From: Turnera subulata
Lineage: Eukaryota > Streptophyta > Magnoliopsida > Malpighiales > Passifloraceae
Direction of reading: 5' to 3'
DNA length: 64,000 nucleotides
NCBI GenBank assembly: GCA_028386065.3
Contig: JAKUCV010000277.1
Coordinates: 1 to 64,000, forward strand
A model generated the notes under the pieces. It worked only from the letters and a program-made list of their open reading frames with translations. It was not told where the DNA came from and searched no databases. Below are positions 44,871-56,527 of the stretch, piece by piece (position 1 is the stretch's first letter; each line of letters starts with the position of its first letter). The position numbers were made by a program, and so were the translations under genes.

Positions 44871-45435
44871 AAACATATACTCCTCTGGTTTACTTTTGTG
44901 TCTGCATTTAGTTATACTCTGGGTCTCCTGGCGGCTCCTCCTTGGAAAACAAGTAACACAAACGATCAAACCAGGGTTTCTGGAAGATATCCTATATCTA
45001 AACGGATGCAACTCTTGATCAAAGCCTTAGTCTAATATTTCGAGAATTGGTTCGAGAATGGAGAACATCGATCACGGGATTTGTATGCTCAACTTCACAC
45101 TGACATAAACCCATCAATTTTCTAATGCCAAAACTTTTGTTTAGCATGCCAGGCCAAGTTTTGATTCTTATTTTCTTGGACTTATACATATTGGCGATGC
45201 AACTAATGCTTGTTTCTGAAAATAATTTTAGAAGTTAAAGTAGATAAACTACTTTATTGCTCAATGCTTGCTTCTGAAAAGTTTGTGTGATAGTGTCATA
45301 CTAGTTAGTATGTGGAGTTGCTTGTATATGAAATCTTTTCCAATAAATGCTCAAAAGAAATATGGGTTATGTTTTATTAAGAATCCATAAAATGCATTAT
45401 AAAAAAAAATTATGAATGAAATGTGGTTTAATATG
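44871..45435 (+). pseudogene. ALG3 exon 13 and 3' flank copy, right part (unit 3)
   Basis: Continues the ALG3 copy interrupted at 35233: 'aaacatatactcctctggtt' matches exon 13 at 22761. A deletion removes most of the C-terminal codons. The 3' flank is recognisable but more diverged than in unit 2. Confidence 0.8.
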
Positions 45436-45602
45436 ATCCATCCACCTCCCAACGAGGATTGGCTTAGAGGATTGACTTAGTTAGTTGAGGTTCAGTAAGC
45501 ACTTCTATTAGGTTGAAAGTTCGAACCCCACCGACCATTCCTCTTGGCTGGGCCCAGTGGTTTGCGTAGACTGGGAGAGCCTTCCCTTGTTACAATATAT
45601 AC
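45436..45602 (+). mobile_element. tRNA-derived SINE-like insertion
   Basis: Contains a pol III B-box-like phrase GTTCGAACCCC (45519-45529) and, ~65 bp upstream, 'ggattggcttagagg' which could be the A box. The segment is absent from the same flank in units 1, 2 and 4. The tail ends in 'acaatatatacaaa'. Borders are approximate. Confidence 0.6.
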
Positions 45603-46116
45603 AAAAGCACAATTTAATTACCGGAAAAAAAATAATTAGAATTATTTTCTGCTTGATCTATTCTCTTCCTACTCAGATGCCAACACATATCTTGTCTGAA
45701 CAAATAGGTAAATATTATATATTTGAATTTGTAATATCTAACCAAAACTTCCAACTCAAAACTTTGCATAAAAGAATAAAAAGTTAAAAACAAACCCATC
45801 TGAACCAATTTAAATACAAATGATACAAATGATACAACAAATAGTAATGGTACAAATGATAGATAAATACTATATCCCAGGAGAAACAGAAAGAAACAAA
45901 TGTCTCTTCCACCTTAGGTAAACAAAGCCAAGTCGAGTCGAGTAGTAGCAAGCTCAACTCGAGTTCGTTAAGAAAATTCCAAGCTCGGTTGAGCTTCAAT
46001 TTTTGCGCTTGAGCTTGACGCAATTAGGCTCGTTTAGGTTGAGACTCAGACACCTAATCCAAGTTCCAGGCGACAACCGTGACGGGCAATTTTCCATCCA
46101 GACACATAACCATAGG

Positions 46117-47198
46117 TTAAAAAAAATCGACAACCTTGGGCCTAAACTCAATTCCCCATAAGGAGATGTCAGTCACTAGCCAAGTAAGAGGAGCAGAGGT
46201 TATCATACGCCATCCAAGAATCCTAGCCCCATTGTCTCCATAATCATTCAAGAATTCACCCATCGCAATCTCCATTCTACCATCCGGTCTCACCTGAGGC
46301 ATTGAATCCATGTCTTCTGGAGGATCCAGCAATACATGGTCCAATCCTCTCACACCACCTCCTTCATGAAGCATTAGTTGTGACGTTGATATCTCAAAAC
46401 CAAAACAGAATTTCTTAAAATTAAACAAAAGGTAGGCAACATAGGCAGTTTTAGGCGACAGAAGTTTGCTCTCAAACCCGTGCACATGACTGTAAATTAG
46501 CCGCCGACCTGTGCCACTTGAGAAAAATAACAAAAGATGTCATTAATTTCTAAAATACGTTACCAGTAAAGAATAGCTTAGCATTTCAAGGTCAATACAG
46601 CCGTCGAGACAACAATGGCATAATAACAAGTAAAACTTCATCTGCTGATAATAACACAAAAAGGAGGACATGTGCATGACTTAATAAATATAGACTAGAA
46701 AAGCACTAACCTCCCGTAATAATCAAATCGTGAATCCCATATCAGCAAACTTCTTTTCCCTGTCCGTCTGTCAATGAAACACTCCTTCCCGCAAGGCTAC
46801 ATCAATAAACACTCCATTATCTCCGGCATTGAGATTTCATGGGAAAAACAATAATTAAAAACAAACTGAACAGAATCAAATGGATGATAGCTTACCGTGG
46901 TGCAGCCTTCTGGCAAGACATGTTTCTGATTACGGTTTTTGTATTGATCCAGAATGACAGATTTGTCACAAAGAGTAAAAAACTTTTCCTTTGCCGACAG
47001 GAAAGAGTTTGTATGCAAAATATTGTCATCATAATCAGATGGAAGAAATCTCTCCCACACAGCATCCATCCCTGCAGCGGCACAAAATTCACGACAAACC
47101 AGGGACAATCGACATGCATCCCTGGGGGATGTAAAAGAGATGATGTGTGCAATGCAGTCTCTTGGGAGAGTCACAGAAACGTCTCGTTTCCGCTCCAT
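46117..47198 (-). pseudogene. F-box / PP2-B-like gene with a broken splice acceptor (unit 3)
   Basis: Same three-exon plan as unit 2: 47198-46896 (F-box, LPRDCIAHIISFTSPRDACR), 46742-46711 (32 nt) and 46516-46117 (C-terminal half of PP2). Exons are open and of identical length. However, the acceptor before the 32-nt exon reads GCTG instead of GCAG, so AG is lost. Skipping the 32-nt exon shifts the frame and stops early in exon 3. It might still use a nearby cryptic acceptor, so decay is probable rather than certain. Confidence 0.7.
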
Positions 47199-47569
47199 CT
47201 TAACCTGCGAATCCAAGGCATAAATGCATAAATGTACCAAAGAAAATTATTGCAGAACACACACCAATCCCCTGACAATAGTACATGGAAATGGAAGGAT
47301 AGAAAGTAGTAAACACTAATCCTTTTTCACAAATGATAGTCGGTCATTGACAAAATCAAACTTGGACGGCCACAACTGCAACGGTCTGTCAAACACTGCT
47401 GGAACATCAAGCACTGGTTGATGACCACTAGCTAAAATAAGGAAACACTTATCCTAATCGATTATTAGTCAGAAACTTGAAAGCACAAAAGCCATCTAAA
47501 CAAGAGAATAGAATAAAAGAAGCAAATGGGATGACCAATGGCCATTAACCAATGCATGGAACTTCCGAC

Positions 47570-50306
47570 TCAACACCTTTGGATTAATAGGTCAAAAGGG
47601 GAAGGTAGAAAACTTACACACTCTTGAGGAACATGTTGATTGCTACTAAGCCCACATTTAAATTTCTCATTTGCTGCTTCCAGTAGAGCATTTTGACATC
47701 GAAGGTTTTTCAAGACTTGTTCCAATTTCATTTTAGTACAATAGCTTTGCCATCCATCCTTCTCCATGTGTTTCTTTACAGGAAACACAGAAAATGAGAC
47801 TAAATCCACCTCGTGAATGTCCTTCACCTCTTGCCACAAAACAAGGGGATCAAATATCCCTAACAATCCCGCCATCCCACGTTCGTTGTTAATACCCCTT
47901 AAAAAGCCTAAAAGAAACAAAAAATATACCGCTTGTCAAATCATTCTATCATGTAAAGTTTCGGTCTTTTTGGCCTGAAAAAATGCATAAGGGTTTCAAC
48001 TAAGCTTATGGGATAAATAATTGAAGTGGTCACCACTAAAAAAATCTGATAACCACCATTAACATCAGCGAAGGTGAGTACTGCTGACTTGGAAAGCAAA
48101 TGAATGCAACACAGTAGTCAAATTTTAAGACAAGTTAATTTACGACCAGATCTTAGCAGCAGTAGTTATACGCACTGCAATTTATTAAACAGAAACTGTC
48201 AGTATACCAAGCAGTGGATTAGCATGATGTCAAAGAAAGAACAACAATAAAGAATACTTTTTTCATGACTTGCGCCACAGAGACAGGCATAAAAATAGCT
48301 TTCTGAAAGCTTATAGAAGGTCAATTTGACTTGGTCTAATCAGAATGAAACAAAGACAAATGTTTCTTTCCTCTTACCTTCTGATAGTATTGCATGTTTA
48401 GGCTTCCTAATTACAGTGCTTTCCATTAGAAATTTACTAGAACATATTCAACAACCTAAGGAAGAATCCTGATTTTTTGCCCCGTAATATTTCTTCCCTG
48501 AAAGCCCTTACATTACTCCTTCGTTTATGTCCACACTCTCACTCATAAATTTTTTTGGCTGTTGACAAACCTAACCTTCAACAAAAAGCTTTTGATTGGC
48601 ATTTTAGTAGGCTAGGAGCTGGCCATGGCTCACTCTAGGCCTCCATTCCCACAGATTAATCATCTCTGCAAGACTCAATCCATCCCACAAATATTTAAAG
48701 TGTATACACCGCGACCACAAAGAGTTCTCTTTCGTCTGGATATACTGAAGTGATTGGTAATCTCTGCATCTGGACCAGGTACTGAAAAATTCTCATCATT
48801 TACATCTAGAGCAGGTGATGTGATGAACCAAAAAAATAAAAGAAATGAGATAGAGAAGGAAGAAAGATGTTGTCACTGTGAAGCTTTTGGATTGTGTTAG
48901 AGATTATTTTTGGACAACTGACAACCACATTAGGGTAGGAGTATCGATATGAACAAGGGCCTAGTTGTCAAACGCTTGAAAATATCTTTCTTAGGTGTTA
49001 TAAGTGAAACGCATTTTGAGAAAAGCATCAGATTTCTCACAAGAAGAAATTGCATACTAATGGATTCCTAGACGCCAACATTCTTCCAAATCTCACGAAA
49101 TCAACTCCTAGTGCCCAGCCCTATGGCAATACCAAGACACCACTCTCAGCTATTCAAGTTGAAATTCCATGAAAAACGTTTTTTTTTCAGATTACTCTTT
49201 CAAAGGAGCTGCAATATTAAAGGGTAAAATTCAATACCTCTGCAGGGAAATAGTATCTCGACCATTCTCCCCTCACCATCAAATCGAGGCGATACAAGGA
49301 TCATTTTCTGTCACAAGGAGAACTGAACGGTCACTTAATGTTTACTTGAAAAGAAAAGAAAGAGTAAGCATCTTTTCTGAAGCAAAAAGCTCCAAACAGG
49401 GAAGAGACATCAGCAAACACTTAGCTAAGAGAAAATAAAGAACACTTACGCATAGTTGTTCAGCGTTCTTGAGAAGCTCTCTCTTAGCTTCTACGGTGGT
49501 GGATTGGTGGCGCTCTTCATGTGACAAAGCATTTTGGGGTAATCCAAGGCTTTTCAATTCCACATTTTCTTGTAGAATAACACATTTTGTTTTCTAGGAG
49601 AGACAATTCAAAAGGATATATTAGCTAAACAGAAAAAACCAAGAAACATTACAATGAGACTGAACATGTTCAAATTCAATCCTTTACTTTATGAAGTTGC
49701 AGTTTCTCAGGCTCTTCACCACTTCTAGCTCTGGTTTGGCAGTGATTCAGGGTAGCTGCAAGTTACACTTTAGACTTTCAGGGTTTGTAATTTCAAGTCA
49801 CATTAAGTGCAGCCTAATACCAAACTAGTAGTTGATTGGAGACACGAACCAGTGTCGCTTTTGCCAAAATCAGAAGACGGCGGCTGATCAGCCAATTCGC
49901 TTTCCGATCCATCTGTACATAAACATAACAAGCAACCTCAATCAAATAACTCATCATCAACACCACTGGCTGTTCAACCGAATACTGAAAGAGAAAAACT
50001 TGTTTTTGGATCGAAGAATTCAAACACACAGAGTTTCCTGCGACGGGTTTTGGCGCTGGGCTTGGGTTTCAGCTCCGCCGCGGGGAAGTTGGTCTTGGCC
50101 TTGGCACCGCATAGCTGGAGGGCAGCCGCGTCATAAGCACGCGCGGCCTCCTCGGCAGTGTCAAAAGTGCCAAGCCAGACTCGGGCTCTCGTGCCAGGGT
50201 CGCGGATCTCGGCGCCGAACCGGCCCCACGGTCTCTTCCTGACGCCTCTGTATCGGATCTCTCTTGTACTTGGGGGATTGCGTCTTCTTCGTCTGGAAGC
50301 AGACAT
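47570..50306 (-). CDS. AP2/ERF domain protein with coiled-coil C-terminus (unit 3)
   Basis: Proposed exons: 50306-50000, 49912-49850, 49755-49688, 49593-49450, 49307-49238 and 47907-47618 or on to 47570; about 329 aa, all in phase. The AP2 domain is intact ([39 protein letters not shown]). Exon 2 has one extra codon relative to unit 1, and unit 1 exon 3 is absent. The C-terminal exons match units 1 and 2 ([50 protein letters not shown]). A consensus GTAAGT donor at 47617 could instead lead to exons 47568-47550 and 47431-47316 and a 358-aa protein. This is the only unit with a non-ALG3 upstream region and a TATA-like sequence, so it is the best candidate for an expressed copy. Function of the C-terminal part is unknown to me. 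Confidence 0.65.
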
Positions 50307-50427
50307 AATAAAAGTCTGTTTGTGTTGGCTTTGGCGGTTCTACTTCTATGTCTGTATATGAAGGGATGACGAGAAGTGCTTGCAGTTGCCGTTGAGTTTG
50401 GAACCGAAAAAACGACAGCTGTGCGTG

Positions 50428-50436
50428 TATATATAT
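50428..50436 (-). promoter_or_regulatory. TATA-like sequence upstream of the unit 3 AP2/coiled-coil gene
   Basis: ATATATATA on the minus strand, 122 bp before the ATG at 50306. Units 1 and 2 lack this region because ALG3-derived sequence replaces it. Confidence 0.4.
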
Positions 50437-51465
50437 GAGAGGGGGAGAAAGCAACCGACTCCAACTCGAATTCGAACTCGAGATACCTAGTTAAGGAGAT
50501 CTAACCCATCAGATTATGAATTTCTCATTTATTATACAAATATAACGGATAGGGGGCTTCATTACTTTTTACCCCTTGTACTTTGGGTTAAAATAGGATC
50601 ACCCCCTGAAAAAAAAAACCGGAATTCGACCCCCTGAACTTTTAAATTCCGCATTTTACCCCTTCTCCGTTAGGGTTTTTACATTGGTGTTAGTTGAGTT
50701 AACGGAATGCATGGATGATCGACACGTGGCAAGATCATCACCGTACGATTCTTTTTTATTTTAATTTTTAGAAAAAATTATAAAAATGGAAAAAGACAAC
50801 CATTTAATGATTATTATGTTTTTTAAGCAAAAAAAAAAGAAAAAAATATTTATATCATAGGAAAAGAAAAAATAAAGAAGAAATCGAAGGATAACGTTGT
50901 TTGATAAAATTTACTTTTCTATTATTTTTTTTTAAAATTAAACAATCTTTATGAAAAAGAGAAAAAGAAAGAACATAAATATAAACTTATTTTTTGGGTT
51001 TCTAAAATTTCAATAAAACGAATTTTCTAGTTAAAAAATAGACTTTTAATTTGTAAAAAATTAAAAAAAGATGAAAAATTTGACTTTAATCGTATAAATT
51101 TTTATCATTTTATTCTTTAAAAAATAAAAATATAATAATAAAAAAAAGAATCGTATAAATTTTATCATTTTATTCTTTTTTAAAAAAGTAGAAAAAAAGA
51201 AAAAAAGGTAGAAAAAACGAACTTTAACAGTTATTATATTTAGAACAAATATTTAAATGATAAAAGGAAAAAATAAAAAATATCGGATGACAGATTTGGC
51301 CTATTTATGCGTTTAATAAATTTTTTTCTCTTATTTTATTTTTTGGAAAAATGAAAAAAAAAAAGACTTCAACCACTAACATCCAAATATAAATAAAAAA
51401 ATTGATTTATTATAGAAACATAATTTTTGGCATTGGCGGTTCTACTTCTATACTAAACAACATTC
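50437..51465. other. AT-rich spacer between units 3 and 4
   Basis: The phrase TTGGCGGTTCTACTTCTAT is present at about 50332 and again at about 51431, bracketing ~1.1 kb of A/T-rich DNA with 'gggggcttcattacttttta'-type MULE/MITE-like text at its left. No gene. Confidence 0.6.
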
Positions 51466-51785
51466 TCCATAAAATGAGTCAAATGTTGTTTAGTATGATA
51501 CTAGCTATTTATGGAGTCCGAAGCAAATCATTTCGGAGATAAGCAAATTACTTAGAATTTACATAAACGGTAAACTCAATAGGGAAGCGTGTCAGTTTAA
51601 TTATTGGTTTGGGAACAAAGTTTGTTTATGATTTGGTACGCAGGAAAGTGTAAAAGCCTCCGTTTCCAATTGTGTCCATGATCTTCTTGTGACAATCCAA
51701 CACTAGTAATTGAGTCATAAATGAACTCAAACACGTGCAGAGTGATAGATTTATAATTAAATTGCACAAAATTTCTGACACCAGC
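51466..51785 (+). pseudogene. ALG3 3' flank copy (unit 4 start)
   Basis: Matches 23268-23585 ('ccataaaatgagtcaaatgt', 'ggagtccgaagcaaatcatt'). Only the downstream flank of ALG3 is present, no coding sequence. Confidence 0.8.
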
Positions 51786-52201
51786 TGTCACGGGCCAAGA
51801 GTCTCGCGCAGCACACTGCGCCCGTGCGGCATCCCGAGGGTCCCATATCTCCTCGAGATTCAGCCTTTGAGTCCTTCGAGCATGCAATACTGGTTTCGCC
51901 CTGCCATGGGCTCGTCAGGGAAGCGGCAATAGCTCCCGACCAGTTGTGCCAAGTATCTTGCACAATCCCGCACTAAGCCTTGCCTGGCTCGGCGAGACTT
52001 GTGCATACAAGGCAGAACACTTACAATCGCTATTGCCACCAACATTCGTTATACCACTGACAGGAACCAGTATGCACATAGCTCGATCTCTCCGCATCAC
52101 GCATCAGCCGGGTAGGGGTCCTTCCCCTAAATAGCATCTGGAGCATTCCTAGGGGTGGCACGAGTAGACATTGAAATGCTTGAAACGGCCGGTGCGTGAC
52201 A
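51786..52201. mobile_element. Solo-LTR-like insertion, 416 bp
   Basis: Begins TGTCACGGGCC and ends GGTGCGTGACA, so TG...CA with short inverted ends. The flanking 5 bases are CCAGC and CCAAC, an imperfect duplication. The same flank in units 1 and 2 ('caccaatgacaa') lacks the insert. GC content is much higher than the surroundings. No coding; short open frames on both strands are chance. Confidence 0.7.
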
Positions 52202-52828
52202 CCAACAATGACAATCATATGCAACCGCAAAAGCGCCTCTACGTTTTATAATTTAACTGTATAAAATTTATATGTTGATGACAATTATACGTGAACTCAC
52301 ATACTACCACAATTTAATTACCGAAAAAAATAATTAGAATTATTTTCTGTTTGATCTGTTCTCTTCCTACTCGGATGCCAACACATATCTTGTCTGAACA
52401 AATAGGTAAATATTATATATTTGAATTTGTACTATCTAACCAAAACTGCCAACACAAAACTTTGCATAAAAGAGTAAAAAGTTAAAAATAAACCCATCTG
52501 AACCAATTTAAATACAAATGATACAAATACGAATACGAATGATACAAAAGATACAAATAGTAATGGTACAAGATAAATATTATATCCCAGGAGGAATAGA
52601 AGGAAACAAATGTCTCTTCCAACTAGGGCTGTAAACGAGCCAAATCAAGCCGAGTAGTGGGGAGCTCGAACAACTCGAGCTCGCCTCAAGCTCGGTCGAG
52701 CTTCAATTTTAGGGCTCGAGGTCGACGCAATTAGGCTCGTTTGGGTTGAGACTCAAGACACCTAGCTAATCCAACTTCGAGGCGACAACCGTGACGGGCA
52801 ATCTTCCATCCAGACACATAACCATAGG
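52202..52828. other. Unit 4 spacer
   Basis: Same AT-rich block as in unit 3 (45603-46116), including 'gatgccaacacatatcttgt', and the 'gagctcg'-rich segment near 52660. No gene. Confidence 0.6.
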
Positions 52829-53228
52829 TTAAAAAGAATCGACAACCTTGGGCCTAAACTCAATTCCCCATAAGGAGATCTGACTCACTAGATAAGTAAG
52901 AGGAGCAGATCTTATCATACGCCATCCAAGAATCCTAGCCCCATTGTCTCCATAATCATTGAAGAACTCACCCATCGCAATCTCCATTGTACCATCCGGT
53001 CTCACCCGAGGCATTGCATCCATCTCTTCTGGAGGATCCAGCAATACATGATCCAATCCTCTCACACTACCTCCTTCGTGAAGCATTAATTGTGATGTTG
53101 ATATCTCATAACCAACACCGAATTTCTCAAAATTAAACAAGAGGTAGGCAACATAGGCAGTTTTAGGCGACAGAAGTTTGCTCTCAAACCCGAGCACATC
53201 ACTGTAAATTAGCCGCTGACCTGTGCCG
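52829..53228 (-). pseudogene. F-box/PP2-B-like gene, exon 3 only (unit 4)
   Basis: The 400-bp PP2 exon is open (LLSPKTAYVAYLLF, IAMGEFFNDYGD). The homology to the other units stops at about 53387, before the 32-nt exon and F-box exon, where the PMS1-derived block begins. Confidence 0.8.
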
Positions 53229-53429
53229 CTTGAGAAAAATAACAAAACATGTCATTAATTTCTAAAATACGCTACCAGTAAGAATAGCTTTGCATTTCAA
53301 GGCCAATACAGCCGTGGAGACCACAATGGCATAATAACACAAAGTGGGGACATGTGCATGACTTAATAAATATCGACTAGTAACTGTTGAGACACAGGCA
53401 CACAGTGAATCAGCATGAACAAGATGTCC

Positions 53430-54585
53430 ATCAGTTTCCAAACAAGTTAACTTTGCCTAGTGCAAGTACATAAACCAAAATCAACAAACATAACAACCTT
53501 CATTCTGGCAAAGTATTCTTTTCTGAAAAGTCTTTCCAGCTCGGCAGTGGCTGCAGCTAAAGCTCGTGCTTTCTGCTCCTCATTATCCAGTTGAGGCAGC
53601 TCCAGGGTTGCGGCAGTATAGATCCTATGACTGGTAATTAAAAAAACCAAGTTGGTAAAAATCACAGAAGAATCAGACTGTCCCTACTTTTCAAGAGGCA
53701 GCGCCTTGTTGACCTTTTCTTCATGCCGCTAGAAGAGCAACTGCTGAACTTTGACAGCCTCAGTAGCCTCCTTGCCTTTAGGTCCTGAAAACTAAATTGC
53801 ATGGTGGAGCATATTTTTTCTGCAGAAGAAACCTTTCGAACATCTATCAGTGGACTGGAAGATTGTTCGGAACAGTTTCAACCATTTGAACCTCATCAAT
53901 TTCTTCAAGACCTTTTCCGTGAGTAACAGATGATGCATCATTTGGGGGAGGTGCTTTTACTTCCGTAGATGCATACTCCTGCACAAGAACAAAAAGATAA
54001 GGCAATCTACATGCCCGTGCATGTGTCTGAAAAGATTAATATAGACTTCATAAAGAAGTAAACACTTTAAAGAGAGATTAAATAAATAGCAAAGTTTAAG
54101 CCCACATACCTCTCTAAATTCTTCGTCTTCGGAAGTGCCTGTAGAAGAAAGTGAACGTTCTAATTTGTTAAAAATCACATCAGCTCTCTGAGACTTGGAT
54201 TTCTCAATTTCAATCTCCTGAGCAGTATCGTATAAACCTGTTCTCCTATACTTAGATGGCTCAACCGCACCCACCTCAGCAGCATCGTCAGTCTGATGAT
54301 GATCACCTTGGAGACTTTTTACAGTATCAGGTACTCGAGAGTTGCCATTGTTCAATTCAGATTGAAGAGTCTGATTTCTAAGCACAGGAACTTCAGATAA
54401 TGTTATTCTTATATCATTGTGCTTTCCCTTATTTACAGCTGTAAAGCTATTTAGTTTTGACTGACCGCGCATGAAGGACCACGCCAATCCATGGTTTCAG
54501 TTGTACGTTATCAAGCACTGTTGAAGTGGATGAAGACTTTTGATCAGGAGTGTCGAAGTCCCTCAGCAGCTCACTCTCCACGATA
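53430..54585 (-). pseudogene. PMS1: PMS1 (MutL-type mismatch repair) gene fragment
   Basis: The minus strand holds pieces of the variable middle and the start of the C-terminal domain of plant PMS1: VLRNQTLQSELNN and SLSSTGTSEDEEFRE (54487-54110), MQFSFQDLKARRLLRLSK (about 53800), and LELPQLDNEEQKARALAAAT then ELERLFRKEYFARMKVV (53620-53500). The last ends at the point where the next exon should continue with the MutL dimerisation motif. The N-terminal ATPase and the C-terminal endonuclease domain are both absent, and a stop lies after NNLPVH. No parental PMS1 is in the window. It is joined directly to the ALG3 fragment. Confidence 0.8.
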
Positions 54586-56527
54586 TATGAAAATCAAAAT
54601 GGTTAAATGCGCACCACAAGAACTTGAAGTTATGACAAAACGAACCAGCTAAAATGTAGGCATCCTGCATAACCACCCCAACTATAGAATTCATTAACTT
54701 TGCAGCAGGAAATCCAGATCCAGAGAAACATGTATAGTAAAAAAATTTCAAACACGCTCAAGAGATATCTCCAATCAATTACTAGTCTAGTCCACATATG
54801 CCCACTGTTCAAATTGGCAGCCAAGCAGATTTATATTTATCTCCTTTCACAAAAATAAAATCTATAAAATTATAACCTCCACCAGACATAGTACAAGTCC
54901 TAGCATTCAAGAATGTTTCGGAAGGAAAATAGAAAATACTGGCATTGACTGTTTAACCATGCCATGTATTAAAGAGAAGAAAAATCAATTCTCTTTCTTT
55001 CCTACAATAACAAAACAGAAGTGCAGAGGATGATCTTTAAGAAATTTTGAACAATAGCTTCAAGTAAGAAGTACTAAAAGTGGATGAAGACACAGACAAG
55101 TTTGAAGGCTCTTGAGACATATGCAATTGGGTATGAGACTAGAAAAGGCAGTCCCGACAGAATCTGGGGATCATTCACCGGGTTGTTGAAATGAATGAAC
55201 ATCTGCTAACACGATGCCATCTCCATAAATTCAAATGCCGTAGAGGTCCAACTCACCTACGAATGATGGAAAACAAAACACAAAAATAAGCTTGCCATGC
55301 CTGTAGAGAAAAACAGTCTGCCACCATTTTTCAATAAACCTGAGAAGAAGTTGCTATTTCTTCCACACAAGAAATCAAAATTTCCACACTTGGTACGATT
55401 TTTACATTTTCACAAAATAAGCCACTAAGGAATAAAAGGCAGAAATAATAAGCACCTACACGAGGGCTGCACCAACAAAAGCAGATATGACGCGACGTAT
55501 ATCCATAGCCTATAAAACATGTGTCCAGAAGCAAAAATCCTAATTAGCACAACCAAAATACATAATTCAAAAGAACCTCCAAAGAAACACAAATATTTAG
55601 GCTCTAATACATTTTAAACAAAAGAAATAACAAAGATGGGGCATACGAAAGCACATTCATCTTTATCGAAACAGCTCCACTACAAACAAAAAACAAAGTC
55701 AAACCAATTTCACTTATCAGTCCAAGTCCTGCAGTAAGAAATTGAATATACTACCTGAAAAAAAAACCAAACCAAGGTGCCATTGTCGGCAAATGAACGG
55801 TGCTACAGCAGCATCGGGAAGTGCCATTGCAAAACAGTCATTAAAGAGACGCAGCACAAAGATAGAGTGTACTTTTTTGAGAGAGAGAAAGCAGAATAAG
55901 TGCCCACCAGGGAAGCTGCAAGAAATTCAAGAACAGTACAAGGTAATAATCAAGCTCAAAACAAAAGAATACTGCTAAATAATATAAGATATAGTATAAA
56001 CCTAAAATGGCTTTCCAACAAAGTTGGAAAGGTAAAGCAATTCAGAAGCACTGTTTTAAGTTTTTGAAACATTTTTAATAGCTGAGCTATGAAAGCTTGA
56101 ACCTAGAATGTAGTCATCAAAATGGTAAGCCTAAAACCTTTAGTTTCAGAAAGAATAACAACAACAGAAGTTTATCCTAGGTGTTCACCTCAACACCTAA
56201 CCCTCGAGTTTCAGCATTCTCCAAGCAATTATATCCAAAGGTTTGTTCTGCTGCCAGCAAATTGCTAGGCAAATGATTTAAGAAAAGTAAAAATGGTAGC
56301 ATATCAGAGAGTTAAAAAACACTGCTACAAGTTGACTTTGGAGTATAAATATGGGTCTCATCTTTGAATTTTCAGATATTGGCTACCAAGGACTATTTAT
56401 ACAATGTCTCAATAAAGACGTTCTTCATATCAATGGGTTATAAAATGTTCGCACTAAACTGCATCGTTTGCACATCAAGAAGAAAGTTCTTTTCATACCG
56501 CATTAGTGTTCACATAGATGAAAATTG
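54586..56527 (-). pseudogene. ALG3: Inverted ALG3 fragment (end of exon 4 to intron 8)
   Basis: Reverse-complement match to 19165-21080. Exon 8 (about 55215-55127) has its donor changed, exon 7 (about 55510-55457) ends in TAG instead of CAG, exon 6 (about 55680-55615) and exon 5 (about 55920-55765) carry indels and stops. There is no promoter, start or 3' end. At 56527 it switches to FRIGIDA-like 3'UTR sequence. Confidence 0.85.

Larger units (their letters stand above)
22626..53387. repeat. Tandem segmental array: ALG3 tail + F-box/PP2 gene + AP2/coiled-coil gene
   Basis: Four copies of one segment follow each other. Unit 1 is about 22626-28108, unit 2 28109-35112, unit 3 35113-50480 (with a 9.6-kb insertion) and unit 4 51466-53387 (only its first part). 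Each begins with the 3' end of ALG3 and its downstream flank. A short AT-rich block follows, ending in phrases rich in 'ctcgagctc', then the minus-strand genes. Exon order and most intron sequence are shared. Differences: unit 1 lacks the first two F-box exons, units 2 and 3 lack exon 3 of the AP2/coiled-coil gene, and each unit carries private insertions. The unit 2/3 junction joins the AP2 upstream region to ALG3 intron 12 at the shared phrase TTCTTTATCTAC. Confidence 0.85.
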
